A stretch of 64,000 nucleotides of DNA from Pelodera strongyloides (Eukaryota; Nematoda; Chromadorea; Rhabditida; Rhabditidae), in contig JAANDG010000375.1 in assembly GCA_036852015.1 (NCBI GenBank), forward strand, positions 1 through 64,000, read 5' to 3'. Position numbers and translations under genes: made by a program. A model generated the notes under the pieces. That model was not told the origin of the DNA, ran no database searches, and saw only the letters and a list, made by a program, of their open reading frames with translations. Each line of letters opens with the position of its first letter. Position 1 is the first letter of the stretch. Of the stretch, positions 36,966-48,581 are shown in pieces.

Positions 36966-37890
36966 AAAAAAGAAGTTTTTTTTTGGTTGTTTTGCCATTA
37001 CCAATTACTTAATGCTCCGCTAAACCGAGTGATTAATTTCCATGTCATATTTTAAGTGGTTGTTCATTTTTTTTTATTTACTTGTTCGTGAGATATTCAA
37101 ATTATTTATTAAAGTATTAGTATTTCCCTTTACGTGTAAACGAAGATTTTCCGGTATTTTCAACGTGAGTTATTGGTCATGTTGTGAACTTTGGAGAGTG
37201 AATTCTGCGTTTGTTGATAATGATTTGATTTGAAACTCGGTGGTGAGCGGCGAAACCCTGATGCTGCGCGAGCGACTAAGAATATTGATGCAGAACGATA
37301 AATGAGTGTGCGGCCATCTCGCCATATTTACGCGAGATCAGTGCACTCGCGAACCTTTGGCGAGAGTCCGGGCGCGCATGCGATTTCTTTTCGTTGCGCT
37401 CCATCAGAGTTTCTAAATTAGCACGAATTCAGACATCGTTACAGTATCAATATGTGAGCTACTTGTCGGTTTGTATTTATTGTTGTTTTGTGAATCAACG
37501 CTTTACTTTTTTTCTTTTACGTCCAAGCTTGACGTTTTATTTGTCTATTCCATCAATTTATATAGGTTTATGTTTTTGTAAATAATGAGTTAAGATTGTT
37601 ATTTGAGTATGTGAAGAAGTTTTTTATTTCATCTCTCATCAGTTTTGAAAGTTTTTAATTATATGTGACTTATGTATCGTTGTCTTTGAGTTTGGTTTGG
37701 AGATATATGTTTTCATTTAGGTATGCTTTCTGTTCTTTCGGGTTTTGTTATCTTTTTACGTGAAGTAAATTTATTGATTTGAGGAGTTTTGCTTGTGGAT
37801 TGTTTTCTAGAGCACTAGATGTAGAGTATGGATTTCAGCGCCGCGATTTTAAGCTTATGCCACGTTAATTACTGGGAACCAGTGCTAAAT

Positions 37891-37966
37891 ATTATGGCCT
37901 TATGAGGCCCTGCATTAGCAGGTTATATGCAGGCCTTATGAGGCCCTGCATTAGCAGGTTATATGC
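37891..37966. repeat. Two-copy direct repeat (about 38 bp)
   Basis: GGCCTTATGAGGCCCTGCAT and GTTATATGCA occur twice back to back, identical apart from the edges. The unit contains its own short palindromes (GGCCTTATGAGGCC, CTGCATTAGCAG). Confidence 0.85.
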
Positions 37967-38593
37967 AAACTCATAGCTGGTGATATGCTTTGAAACAGAT
38001 AACGGAGAATATTGGTTGCGCGGCCCATAATTATAGTACACGGGACCACCCAACCAGCTGTTGCGGCTGCGTTGCGCCCTTTCTTCGTAAGCCCAGTGAT
38101 CATGTTGTTTGGTCTTTTGATATGCTAATTTGTGCTAATGATCTGATCACCTCTCCGTTATCACTCGCGAGCATCTGCCACCCTTTAGGGTATTTTGGCC
38201 ATTTGGTGTTCACTACATAGGAGAGCGGAAACGCTTAGTCTCTCTCAGTCACGTCATTCTTGTTTTATAATGTAGTACTGTACCTTGTACCGGGTAACTA
38301 CTGTATTCTAATCGTTGATTGTACGGTATGGCTTTTGTAGTTTTTCTACCGTAGACTAACCTTCTTATGATTTATGTCTTTAGAATCGTATCGTACACCT
38401 TCTAGTATTCTCATACTTTATTCAAATAAATACTTATAATAACAACTCGCAACTTTCTAACTCAAGTGGACTTATGTCCCAAGTTGATACTTTGTTCGAT
38501 TGTAATTGTTGTTTCGTATTTTATTGCGTTTATTGTAGAATGTCCCACTAGCAGTAATTTAGAACCAGGGTAGACCGAACAGGGACGACTCAC

Positions 38594-38710
38594 TTTTCAT
38601 TACATTGCATTACATGAAAACCTCCCTTTGCGATACAGTGGATAACACACCTTCATAATATCGATACGCAAACAAGCTTTATCTTCAATCCTTTATTCGG
38701 TGTAAGTGGT
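38594..38710. repeat. Dispersed repeat A, copy 1 (117 bp)
   Basis: Essentially identical to 39419-39535, from TTTTCATTACATTGCATTAC to TTCGGTGTAAGTGGT. Contains GTGGATAACACACC, the inverse of a motif at the end of repeat B. Confidence 0.9.
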
Positions 38711-39262
38711 GGTTTTATACAGCAATTTTTAACTCTAGGGATACGTCACATACAGCACACACATTATATTATTCCATGAATAGGCCACGACAAACCTATA
38801 TATATACATCCAATGATAACAAGCAACAACTTCTTTAAATCAATTATGAGGGTAAATACCGTAAACATTAGGAAAACCCGATAGTGTCAAATTTGGTAAG
38901 CCTACAAATTGAAATTAGGCACATACGAAGGAACAGAACAATTAATATTACGAGACACGAGAGCACTCACCCTAAACACGGTGGAAAAAGCAAAAAGAGA
39001 CCGAAAAATAAATTACGATATAATCCACCAACAAAGACCAATAAAATTCATACAAAAGGTTGAGAGACAGGAGACCTATAAGACCCCTAAACTTACCAAT
39101 TTCTGAAAATACACACCTTTATGAGCGGGTGTGTCTAGGGTTGGTGGAAAATTAGTCCGAATGCAGGACATCCGCAACAACAGCCCTTATATCCTAGCCT
39201 TTATCTATCTTTTTTTTTTTTTTTTTTTTGGTGGTGAACCTTGTCATAGGGGCGGAGGTGGG

Positions 39263-39418
39263 ACCCTAGGCGTCAAAAGCCTAGATGAAGAACAAAACGC
39301 GATTTGCTCGCAACGAGGAATCGCTACAGTATGCGCGGATGACCTGCGCATCCAAGTTTGAATCGCAGCGAAAGAAGAGTGGTGTACGGTGTGTTATCCA
39401 CCTACTCACAAAGTACAA
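39263..39418. repeat. Dispersed repeat B, copy 1 (156 bp)
   Basis: Matches 42802-42957 with about one difference. It contains CCAAGTTTGAATCGCAG, similar to a pol III B box, and ends near GGTGTGTTATCCAC. It directly abuts repeat A copy 2, so B+A (39263-39535) may be one complete element and the other copies halves of it. Confidence 0.9.
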
Positions 39419-39535
39419 TTTTCATTACATTGCATTACATGAAAACCTCCCTTTGCGATACAGTGGATAACACACCTTCATAATATCGATACGCAAACAA
39501 GCTTTATCTTCAATCCTTTATTCGGTGTAAGTGGT
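39419..39535. repeat. Dispersed repeat A, copy 2 (117 bp)
   Basis: Second near-identical copy of 38594-38710, joined to repeat B. The GTGTGTTATCCAC in B and GTGGATAACACAC in A can pair, giving a stem with a 50-bp loop. Confidence 0.9.
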
Positions 39536-40009
39536 AGAAGCACAAAGCCCGGAGGGTTATCATGGACATAAACTGAGGCTTTCATGTGTCCTCTGTCGCC
39601 TTTGATTCTGACCGGGTTTGTATCATGCTTGACAGAGCAACAATGCCACGCATTGATACGGGGATGCGTAGATAAACTGTTTCTCTATGACCTAGCTACT
39701 GTAAGCGTAAGCCGGAAGCAACATAATCATTCATAGCCGAGGTGTAATCGATAGTGATATTTCACACAACGTTAGCGATAACTCAAAATCCCGCCTTTCG
39801 ACATTTATCTCAGCAAAACGCCCAACTAATGATGGTTTTAAAGTACATGGTGGATAAGGACTCCACTTATTTTATTTGAATAATACGTAATGTATAGGAC
39901 AGTAACTGTGCGTGAGATCAGAGCCGGCGAGGTTCCTCAACGTGTACTAATGAATTACAAATTTCGCGTTCTCCCAACTTAGGACAAAAAAAAAAAAATG
40001 TGAATACCA

Positions 40010-40330
40010 CTTTATTCAGACATACAATCATCACACATAGACTTAAGCATGTAGAATCCAGGGTCCCGTTTGCTCTCGAAGTCGGGGATCTTCATTTTTA
40101 GCTCCAATCCAAGGCGGTGTCTCTTAGCCGATGTGTCCCATAGAGTGAAGTAGACGGTAGAAGACGGCACAGAAGATAATACAGAGCGAAAGGTCCGTCC
40201 TAAGGCTAGGCAAGGGGAGCGCCTTAACTTTATTCCCGACGCCGTGGCATGTTTGCAAGATGGTAGCACTGGGCGGGATTCGAACCCGGGTCGTATGGGT
40301 GAGAGACGAGAACTTTGCCAACACAATAGA
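40010..40330 (-). repeat. SINE-like repeat with tRNA-like head
   Basis: On the minus strand GGGTTCGAATCCCGCCCAGTGC is a good B box with tRNA T-arm pairing, and the sequence upstream is weakly A-box-like. The segment 40010-40110 is similar to 43560-43660 (TTATTCAGACATRCAATCAT... then GTAGAATCC), showing a dispersed family. Confidence 0.55.
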
Positions 40331-40671
40331 TATACCTTAAATTGGTGTAAGGCAGCAAAGGGTAAATTTGTGCTAAACTGGTGGAAGGGGAAGGGTTGGC
40401 CTCTGCATGGACCTAAAATGTCCGATTTTTGTTCCAAAGGCATGAAAATTCCCATACTTCTTGACCTTAAGACCTAACATGGTCCACGTATATTTATTCT
40501 ACTGCCGTTATGAACACCTGCGGACCTGCGTATCCGACCCCGTTCTCTGTTTATTCGTTTGACAGAAACACTGAAAAGAAATTGCGCGAAATTGCAGCCG
40601 TAGAGAATAAGAGAATAGAATCTTGCTTGTCCAAAAACTGGTGGATGCGTGGTGTTGCGCGATTTGAAATA

Positions 40672-40876
40672 GCGCTAAAGGCGCGTTCGAGTTGGGAAAA
40701 GTTTGGTTCAAGACGGAACATTTGCATAATTTAGCATAATGCTGAAAAGCAGGATATTCAGCTATGTTTGTCTGTGGTCTCTCTTTTGGCATTATCTCTC
40801 AACTTTTCTCGCGTTTCCAACTTGAACCAACATTTTCCAGAATTCTTCAAACTTTTCCCATCTTAAATGCGCCTTA
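40672..40876. mobile_element. Degraded inverted-repeat element (GGCGCGTTCGAGTTGGG ends)
   Basis: AAGGCGCGTTCGAGTTGGGAAA at the left; CTTTTCCCATCTTAAATGCGCCTT at the right. Related to the better-preserved copy at 53502-53751. Confidence 0.6.
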
Positions 40877-42801
40877 AAGTTCTCCTCCTCCTGTAAGAAC
40901 TGCCAATAAAGTATACTGGAAAAGCCACGTGAACTCCTGCATATCCAACTTTTTGTTACTTGACCGACACGCGGGATTGACGCTTATCCCATCGTTTCAT
41001 TATACCATTCGTGAGCAACCTTCCAGAAAGCTATTGACGGTATTCCAACGAGACGAGTTTCATCGATAGGGGGCAAAGATACGCAGAATTACAGCCACCA
41101 TTTTTACAAAACGAATCCTACAGTGAATTAACATGGTCAGGCCACCGCATCATACCGCGGTTCTCAATTTAAGATATAACTCAATTCATGTTACCCCAGA
41201 ACATTTTCGCATTGTGTTGTAGAATGCTACCGCCGCACCTTTGCTAAATAGCACTAATTGTCAGTAGCAAGACTGTCACATGCTTCGAGGAATGAAATAC
41301 ATGAACGTCCAAACAACCCATTCTTGGTTGACGCTCAAAACGGAACGAAAATATAACAACTCCGGAGGTCAAGTGTGTGTGTGCTGATTTTTCACAGTAA
41401 AAATTAAAAATACGGAAATGAGACTGCTATGTAGACATCGGGAGGAATCCGTCAGACAGAATCTCCTAGGAAACAGACACATTTCATATATAGCTGTAGC
41501 ACGTAGGACTATGAAATTAGAACTTCGTCGTGAACAACGAGCAAGAACTTGAAAGATGGGTTATGGCAGGAACAGCTGACACTAAACGTGTTCTCCATAC
41601 CCTTTGGAAATTATCCAACACAATTTTTGTATTTTTACACAGTTCCTAAAGCAAACGATATAGCAAGCTGCTTAGCTATGAAACACATTCATACAAATTA
41701 TTGAACAATACGGAAGCTCAACACACATCGCAATACCGAAAGCACATAAACCAGCTAATTAGCTGAACATTTTGAAGGATTAGTCCAATGACGATGCCGC
41801 AGGTTGCAATTTTGTCCCAATAGACCAACAAAACGGTCCAAAACCGTCCACGACGCTCCAAAATCCAACATGAACCGTGGCCCAAAATGAACTCTAATAA
41901 CGGTGCAGAAAGAATAGGCCAGCTTTTCAACCTGGAAAATGAAGAACAAAATAACTCGGTTATTCCCCGGACATACAACCATTCGTCTCTCTTTGTTTAT
42001 TCTTTCGTGTATCTGGTAGGGCTCGCTTGAGCAGGCAGAATGGGATTGCATAAAACGTAATCCGTAAAACATATCTTATCGGAAACCATTGGCTATGAAC
42101 GACTTAACGAACTTGCGTAAAATAGTAAAAACTGTCCCAAATCTCACTTGAGATCATGCTCACTTGAGCAAGGCCAAAGAAAAAAAAATCAAAAACTTCG
42201 ATGCGGGAAACATGGTACCGCAACTGCAAATAGACAGAAATCGTTTTCTGAAGGTACAAATTGTATAAATAATTGCTCACTTGAGCAAGGTTCACTTGAA
42301 CCTGTACATGGCGATAACGTAATCGTTTAATTCGAGTAACACTGACCCGCGAAAATATTACTCTGCTTTGTGAGCAGCGCCGTCGCCCACTGTCAAATTC
42401 CGGCGTAAAATCCAGCGTATTCCTCGATGGATAGATGAAGTATAAACCTGTTAAAATATGGCGAGGCCAGACAATCAATGTTGCAACAAGAATGTAAAGG
42501 CCCGATTCAATCGTATTTGAAAGGAAGGAAACAACTATTTTTGTGTTCCTTTTAGAAGATAAAATTACTAAAACTGGCCCTTTTACCTTATAAGGCGATA
42601 ATGACACGTAAATTGCATTTTATAAACAAAGAAAGTGGTAAATGAGCATATATGAATTTATAATAAAATAGTAAAAACGAACGTGGCAATTCGATAGCTG
42701 GAGAAAATAGTGTCGTCCTTCAACTGCCGTAGAATATGAATATCGTAGAAAAATAAATAAACATAAATAGGAAGAAATACTTCCGAAATAATTTGACGTA
42801 A
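40877..42801. other. Intergenic region without recognisable genes
   Basis: No coding family is recognised on either strand. At 42145-42300 the motif CACTTGAGCAAGG occurs twice, with related CTTGAGATCATGCTCACTTGAG nearby. The 167-codon minus frame at 42104-42607 has no motif I recognise and is probably chance. Confidence 0.4.
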
Positions 42802-42957
42802 ACCCTAGGCGTCAAAAGCCTAGATGAAGAACAAAATGCGATTTGCTCGCAACGAGGAATCGCTACAGTATGCGCGGATGACCTGCGCATCCAAGTTTGA
42901 ATCGCAGCGAAAGAAGAGTGGTGTACGGTGTGTTATCCACCTACTCACAAAGTACAA
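42802..42957. repeat. Dispersed repeat B, copy 2 (156 bp)
   Basis: Near-identical to 39263-39418, same orientation, without an attached A half. Confidence 0.9.
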
Positions 42958-44099
42958 ATTTGTTCACACTTAAGTATTTAAGCTATGTATGTGTAACTAA
43001 CTTTACTATTGTGAGTTTCATATGTCTAATTGTTATTTGGCGTCGCAAGGCTTGAAGGGGTCTTGACTTTGGGGAATTCATGACCTAGCCATTTTTCATG
43101 CCTTATCTAATTAATAATTTGCTCGCTTGTACTTATTGTTTTATTTTCGTAATTAGACTTCTTCCAACTTCAGGGGTTTGCAATTAGCGGGCTTGTTGTA
43201 AATATATGCTTCTTTTTGAATACTGTTACATAATTCAAGTAAAAATCTCTTTGAATGAAGGCACGCCTACTCGATTTTAGACCCGCCTCTCTTTCATGAA
43301 ACCACGCCCTTGTTTTTATTGCGTTAGGATGATTTCTTTGGTCGTCTAGGGGCTGAGAGTGGCCCCTAATGGTCTATTTTTTTTTAAATCCTAAAGGCTT
43401 TGAATTGTTTGTTGTGTTTTATAGATAGTTACTTAAACATTGACATTGTTTATTTCGTCCTAATAACGAATTCTAAGAGTCTAAGTCTCTAGGCGTCGGA
43501 GTGCTTCTTTCGGCCTAGGCGTTCGACTCAGCAGGCTTAAGCCGAAGCATACGGGAATACATTTTTATTCAGACATGCAATCATCGCACGTAGACTTACG
43601 CACGTAGAATCCGGGGCGCCGCTTTTCTGGAAGTCGAATTTCTTCGTGTTAGCTCCCATCCGGGGTTGTTTCTCGTGAACAATATGCCCGCGCCTGTGCA
43701 TTGTTTGTAACTTTTTTTTATGATTTGATGAGGCACAGTTTTTAGAGATTTGCAAGTGAGCGAGAGCCGCGAACTGTTCAAGAAGCGTACAACGATGTCG
43801 TAAACCCGCAAAGCAACAATGTTGATCTTAACGGCTTATGTGATGAGCTTAGGTATTGTGTTCTTACTTATGGCGATTTTTGAGGACTGCGGGAATAGTG
43901 TTGATGGATGTATGAAACCCCAATACTCCAATACATCTTATGAAAATTAGTATTCCAATAAGAGCGTAAAATATTTCAGTTTGCGTTTTGTTCGGATACT
44001 CACTGGCAGATAACGACTGTGTGGAACCGTGTATTTCCCGAATGCAAAAGGTTGGTTAGATTGCTTTTTTGATCTAACCAAGCCTCTCAGATTCACAGC
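42958..44099. other. Intergenic region upstream of the TTAGGC array
   Basis: Contains the second copy (about 43560-43660) of the SINE-like segment at 40010. An ATG at 43819 opens a short hydrophobic frame (MLILTAYVMSLGIVFLLMAI) that could be a signal-peptide exon for the gene at 44626, but no donor fixes the join. Confidence 0.35.
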
Positions 44100-44190
44100 T
44101 TAGGCTTAGGCTTAGGCTTAGGCTTAGGCTTAGGCTTAGGCTTATGCTCAGGCTTAGGCTTATGCTCAGGCTTAGGCTTCGACTTAGGCT
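44100..44190 (+). repeat. Interstitial TTAGGC array
   Basis: Seven perfect TAGGCT units (44101-44142) are followed by degenerate TATGCT/CAGGCT units. TTAGGC is the telomere repeat of nematodes. The array is 12 kb or more from any other sign of a chromosome end. Confidence 0.9.
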
Positions 44191-44625
44191 CGGATCCACA
44201 TACCTAGGCTTATAATTTTCATAGAATCCTTGCTTGCAGTTTTCTTACGTGATAGAAGGACATGTTTTTACTTTTTATTTTGAAAGTTATGTTATCGTCT
44301 CAAACAGGTTCCCACAATTTGCCCGTTTGCCGTGCTCTTATTTTACCACACATATTAAATCCCGCATTTGCTCTGCACAAAAAAATCACCCAAACCTACG
44401 TGCGCGGGTTTGTGCACCACAAGTGTGCCAGGGGTGCGCCAACTGAAATAGGAACTGAAATGACCGGGGAACAATTTTGTTTGGACCACCTCTGATCTCG
44501 ATTACATTTTTTCCCACTGTGTGCTCGCCGTTTTGTCTTTGGGAATAAGTCCCAACTGGGAATGGTTTCCCGATATTAGGAGTTTCCCAACTTGTGTGCA
44601 GTGTTGTGTGCCGTGTGTATTTTAG

Positions 44626-47600
44626 AGCCTTCAAGTCACCCCACTTCTGCAGAGCGATAACTTCGGACAACTTTCCTTTCAAGAACTCGCCGGAGCGAGT
44701 AGCGACCAGAAAACGGCGGAAAATAGTTTCACGACTATATGCAGGTAAAGGGAGTTTGTAGTTTGTACTCTGTAGTTTTTGTTTTTAAGTTACAGTAGGC
44801 CTAGGTATAAATCAACTTGAGGAGAGAGAGAGGTACAGGTTGGTAAAAAGTCCTCGGGCCTTATGTTTACCGCAAAAAATAAACGGAATAAGAGCAGTCA
44901 CTTAACAACGCATGGTCACGTAATTTATCATTACATTTTTGGCAACACTTTTCGCAGCTAGTTCCCATGCCTTTTTGCGTATTCACTGCCACTGATATTC
45001 AAATTACATTTTTGTTCACGACCTAACGCGTACCTTATCTAAATTTAGACCCCTTAGTTGGATTCTTTGAGCTCATCTGTATAACTGCCGCGGATTCGTT
45101 TATTTTGAGCTGCACATCTCATCTTTTCAGTGCTTACGAGGAGGTGGATGAGTGCCTGGAGAGATGTGAATTAACTTCATCGAATAGCGGAAAAATACGC
45201 CAAACTTACGCCGGAATACGGTTTATCTGCGTTGAACACAAGAAAGGTGCACTTATTTTTTTTTTATTATACGTGTTTGTAAGTAGTGGCGGATTTGATC
45301 ACTCTACAGTGCAGGATCTGGTTCCTTTTTTCAATACGACCTTTGTTCTAAAAAAAAGGATAAACCTGTGTCTAACTCTAAGTCTGTACCCAATAGTTCT
45401 AGTTCTGACAATAGTCTAAACACCTACGCCTAAATCTAACCTTATGCAACCGCATGCACATTATCGTTGTAATTACCTTCTTCCTTAATTTGGCTTATTT
45501 GAACGTGTGTTAGCTTTATCTCTTCGTTATCTCTTTGACTTATGTATGATGAAATTGAACTCTCTTCGAGGAGACCGAGAGGAAGTCTTAAGCCCTGGGT
45601 CCCTAAAACCTTGGTCCTTTCCCGAAATGGGCCTCTAAAATCCTCTGCCACAATTTTCTTTCCACACCTCCTAATTGCCTAATTGCCCCATAATTAGGCC
45701 ATTAGCAGTGATTGGTCAGATTGTCAACTTCGATTTTGTTGAACGCTTCACTTCAGTCTAATTTGAAACCCCGAATAGACCAATGTTTCACTAATGTTAA
45801 GAAATGTTTCCTGAATAAGCAAAAGATAGTGAGGGTATATCAGGCTGTATATTAGTACATATAGTTTCGTTAATTATAAAACTTATATTAGTATTCTTTT
45901 CGTATGGTATTACTATTTTTAGTATACGACTTGGCTTACTATGTAGAATCATATGCCACAATAAGCTAATAATAAGTAAGTGTGTAACGTAAGGATCAGC
46001 TTAGCGGTTTATTTCGATTTCATACAGTTGGGTTGGGTCCAGCCTTATCTTTCTTAAAGGGATAGGCTCACTACAAAATCACCTTGTTTTTATGCTTTCG
46101 TTTGATTGTACAAAGGTAAAATAAAACAAAGAGCATAAAAAAAGTTTCTTGAATTACTCCCTAGGGAAGATATTAGGTAAAAAGGGTGAGTATTGATTTT
46201 TCTTCCGATAACGTGAGTAAACAAGATAAACTAGGGAAGCTAAGAGCTATGGCTGAAACACACTGTTTTTCATTGTTTTACGTAAAATAAACGATGAAAA
46301 CTACAGTTTATTTTGCTCAAAACAGTGTGTTTCAACCATGTCTCTTAGCTTCCCTAGTTTATCTTGTTTACTCACGTTATCGGAAGAAAAATCAATACTC
46401 ACCCTTTTTACCTAATATCTTCCCTAGGGAGTAATTCGAGAAATTTTTTTTATGCTCTTTGTTTAATTTTACCTTTGTACAATCAAACTAAAGCATAAAA
46501 ACAAGGTGATTTTGTAGTGAGCCCATCCCTTTAACTTTACGATACACTTAGTAGAATCCAATAAGGACGTAAGGTATTGTGGCGACCTTTTTTCATATAA
46601 TATACAAAAAAATGAAATCATTTTTGGCGTTTTTTAATGAGCACTCCCAGTTTTATTGCCTAACAACATGCGTTTTTGAAACCACGTAAGGAAAGGTTGT
46701 AAGGCGACCTTTTATGGGCAACTATATGTGAATTCAGTCTTTGAAAAAGCATAATATGAATACTTATGTGCATAGTAAGCTAACTGAGTACTGTAATATT
46801 CATACAACGCGCTATAATAGCCTACGCCGTTTGTATAAGTAGGACTACTCTTCGCAACTCTTCAAAAAAGAGCAATCGAATTGTATTACATAAACTTGGA
46901 AGATACGTTGCAGACGTTTCATCTAAGTATGAAGTATGACCATTATTATGATCTTCTGAGTCGTCGCCTCAGGCGGCGATAACCGTCTAGTACATATTCA
47001 TAAAACCATTATAATAGTTTACTATATCAACAGGGTCCTACGTCTAACTATAAGGTCCAAGGGTCCTCTAGGGACCGTAGTGACCAGCGCATCCATTTTT
47101 TGTGAATAACGAACAAGTCCTATAAATGAACACCTTTTATATGTACATTATGTCCCGTGGTTTGACATGGGACGTGGCTGTCCCGGACTCTGGGGAATAA
47201 CGTTTTTAGTTTATAATGAGAAAATACTTCGTATCAACTAGTGGGGGTGGTTTGTTTTTATAGTTGTAAACAGCTTTACAAACAATAAAATCACATAGTC
47301 AAAGTTCTAAAAAAGCGCCAAGAAACTAAGAACTCTGAAAACTTAGTGAATTATGGATTTCTAAGGGAGCAGTCAGAGAATTTCACGCTTTCGGTTTATT
47401 AGATTCAGCTTATACGTAGGCGCAGGTCTCCTAGCTGGGACTCTATTAGTACCATTAATTGTAATGTCCTAGGCCCTGTGATTTTTATATTCCATATAGG
47501 TCCTAGTCCCACACTAGTCCCGTCCTAGATGTGTCCTAGTCCCGTCCTAATTCGACGTTTATAACCCCTTTGGGGCACCGCATCCTGCGCATTCAACATG

Positions 47601-48535
47601 ACCAAGAGGACCCAAGAAAACATTAGGCCAAGATTTATTACTGATTGGTCACAAGATTAATTGACCAATTAAACATGCGTTCTTGACTTAGGGCCCAGTT
47701 TCAAGGGATATGCATTGGGAATAACAGTGAATAAGAAGTCGTATGAAACAATATTTTTGACTACGATAATAATATTTTCAGAGTTTTTCGCCAGTCTGCC
47801 GTGTCTAGCCAGGTACGTATTTTATTGATTGTGGTTCTTTTCCTTATCCTCTGTTTCTAAAGCGAAATACCGGCCGGTTTTTGGAATGCATTGTGGACAG
47901 TTGAATTCGTACGTATTTGTGCAAAGTTGCTCGAATTTAGCTCGATTTTTTTATTCTAATTTATATTCATTTGCATAAGCTGCTAAGAATGCTGGTCTAC
48001 TCGATGTGTTTTAAAAACCTCGCTTTTCTTATGAATGCTGATGAAAAATCGAGTCCTCTAGGTTCAGTGACAAAACTCTACATATATGAAAAACTTATTT
48101 CGACAATTACTGTTGTGTCCCCAAACCCAAGCCTAACAATAACCCGTATCCTTGCTACGTTCTTGATAAACAAAAACACGTGGATGAAATCTGCAAAATC
48201 TCATATATCGATTATGCTTCTTTGAAGAGTGCACTTTACTTTATACTTCTAATTGTGAATTCAAGACCTTACCTGCCCTATCCCTTTCAAAAGTTGTCCC
48301 CCACTTGAGTTCACCCGCTCACTCTCTTTTCTCACGACAAGTCAAAAGGGAGAGAGAGGAGGATGTCCAGTCATCCAAATAAGGAGATTGGATAATGACT
48401 TAGAGGAGAGAGAGAGAGAGGGAGAGAGAGAGGATAGATTGAGAGGGAGAGAGGGAAAGGCGGAGAAAGATGAAGATTTGGAGGAAAGGATATGAGAGAA
48501 AGAGAGAAACTAATGAGAGAGAGGATCAGAGGTAT

Positions 48536-48581
<46 letters not shown>

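Larger units (their letters stand above)
36383..38593. other. Intergenic region after ALG9
   Basis: No exon chain is recognisable on either strand. Apart from the MITE at 36815 it contains a direct duplication at 37891-37966 (two copies of GGCCTTATGAGGCCCTGCAT...GTTATATGCA). The longest frames lack splice context. Confidence 0.4.

Noticed and set aside
40012..42607. Protein genes in the 36-44 kb gap
   Set aside because: Several frames exceed 80 codons but none shows a known motif or phase-consistent splicing, and some overlap repeats shared with other sites.
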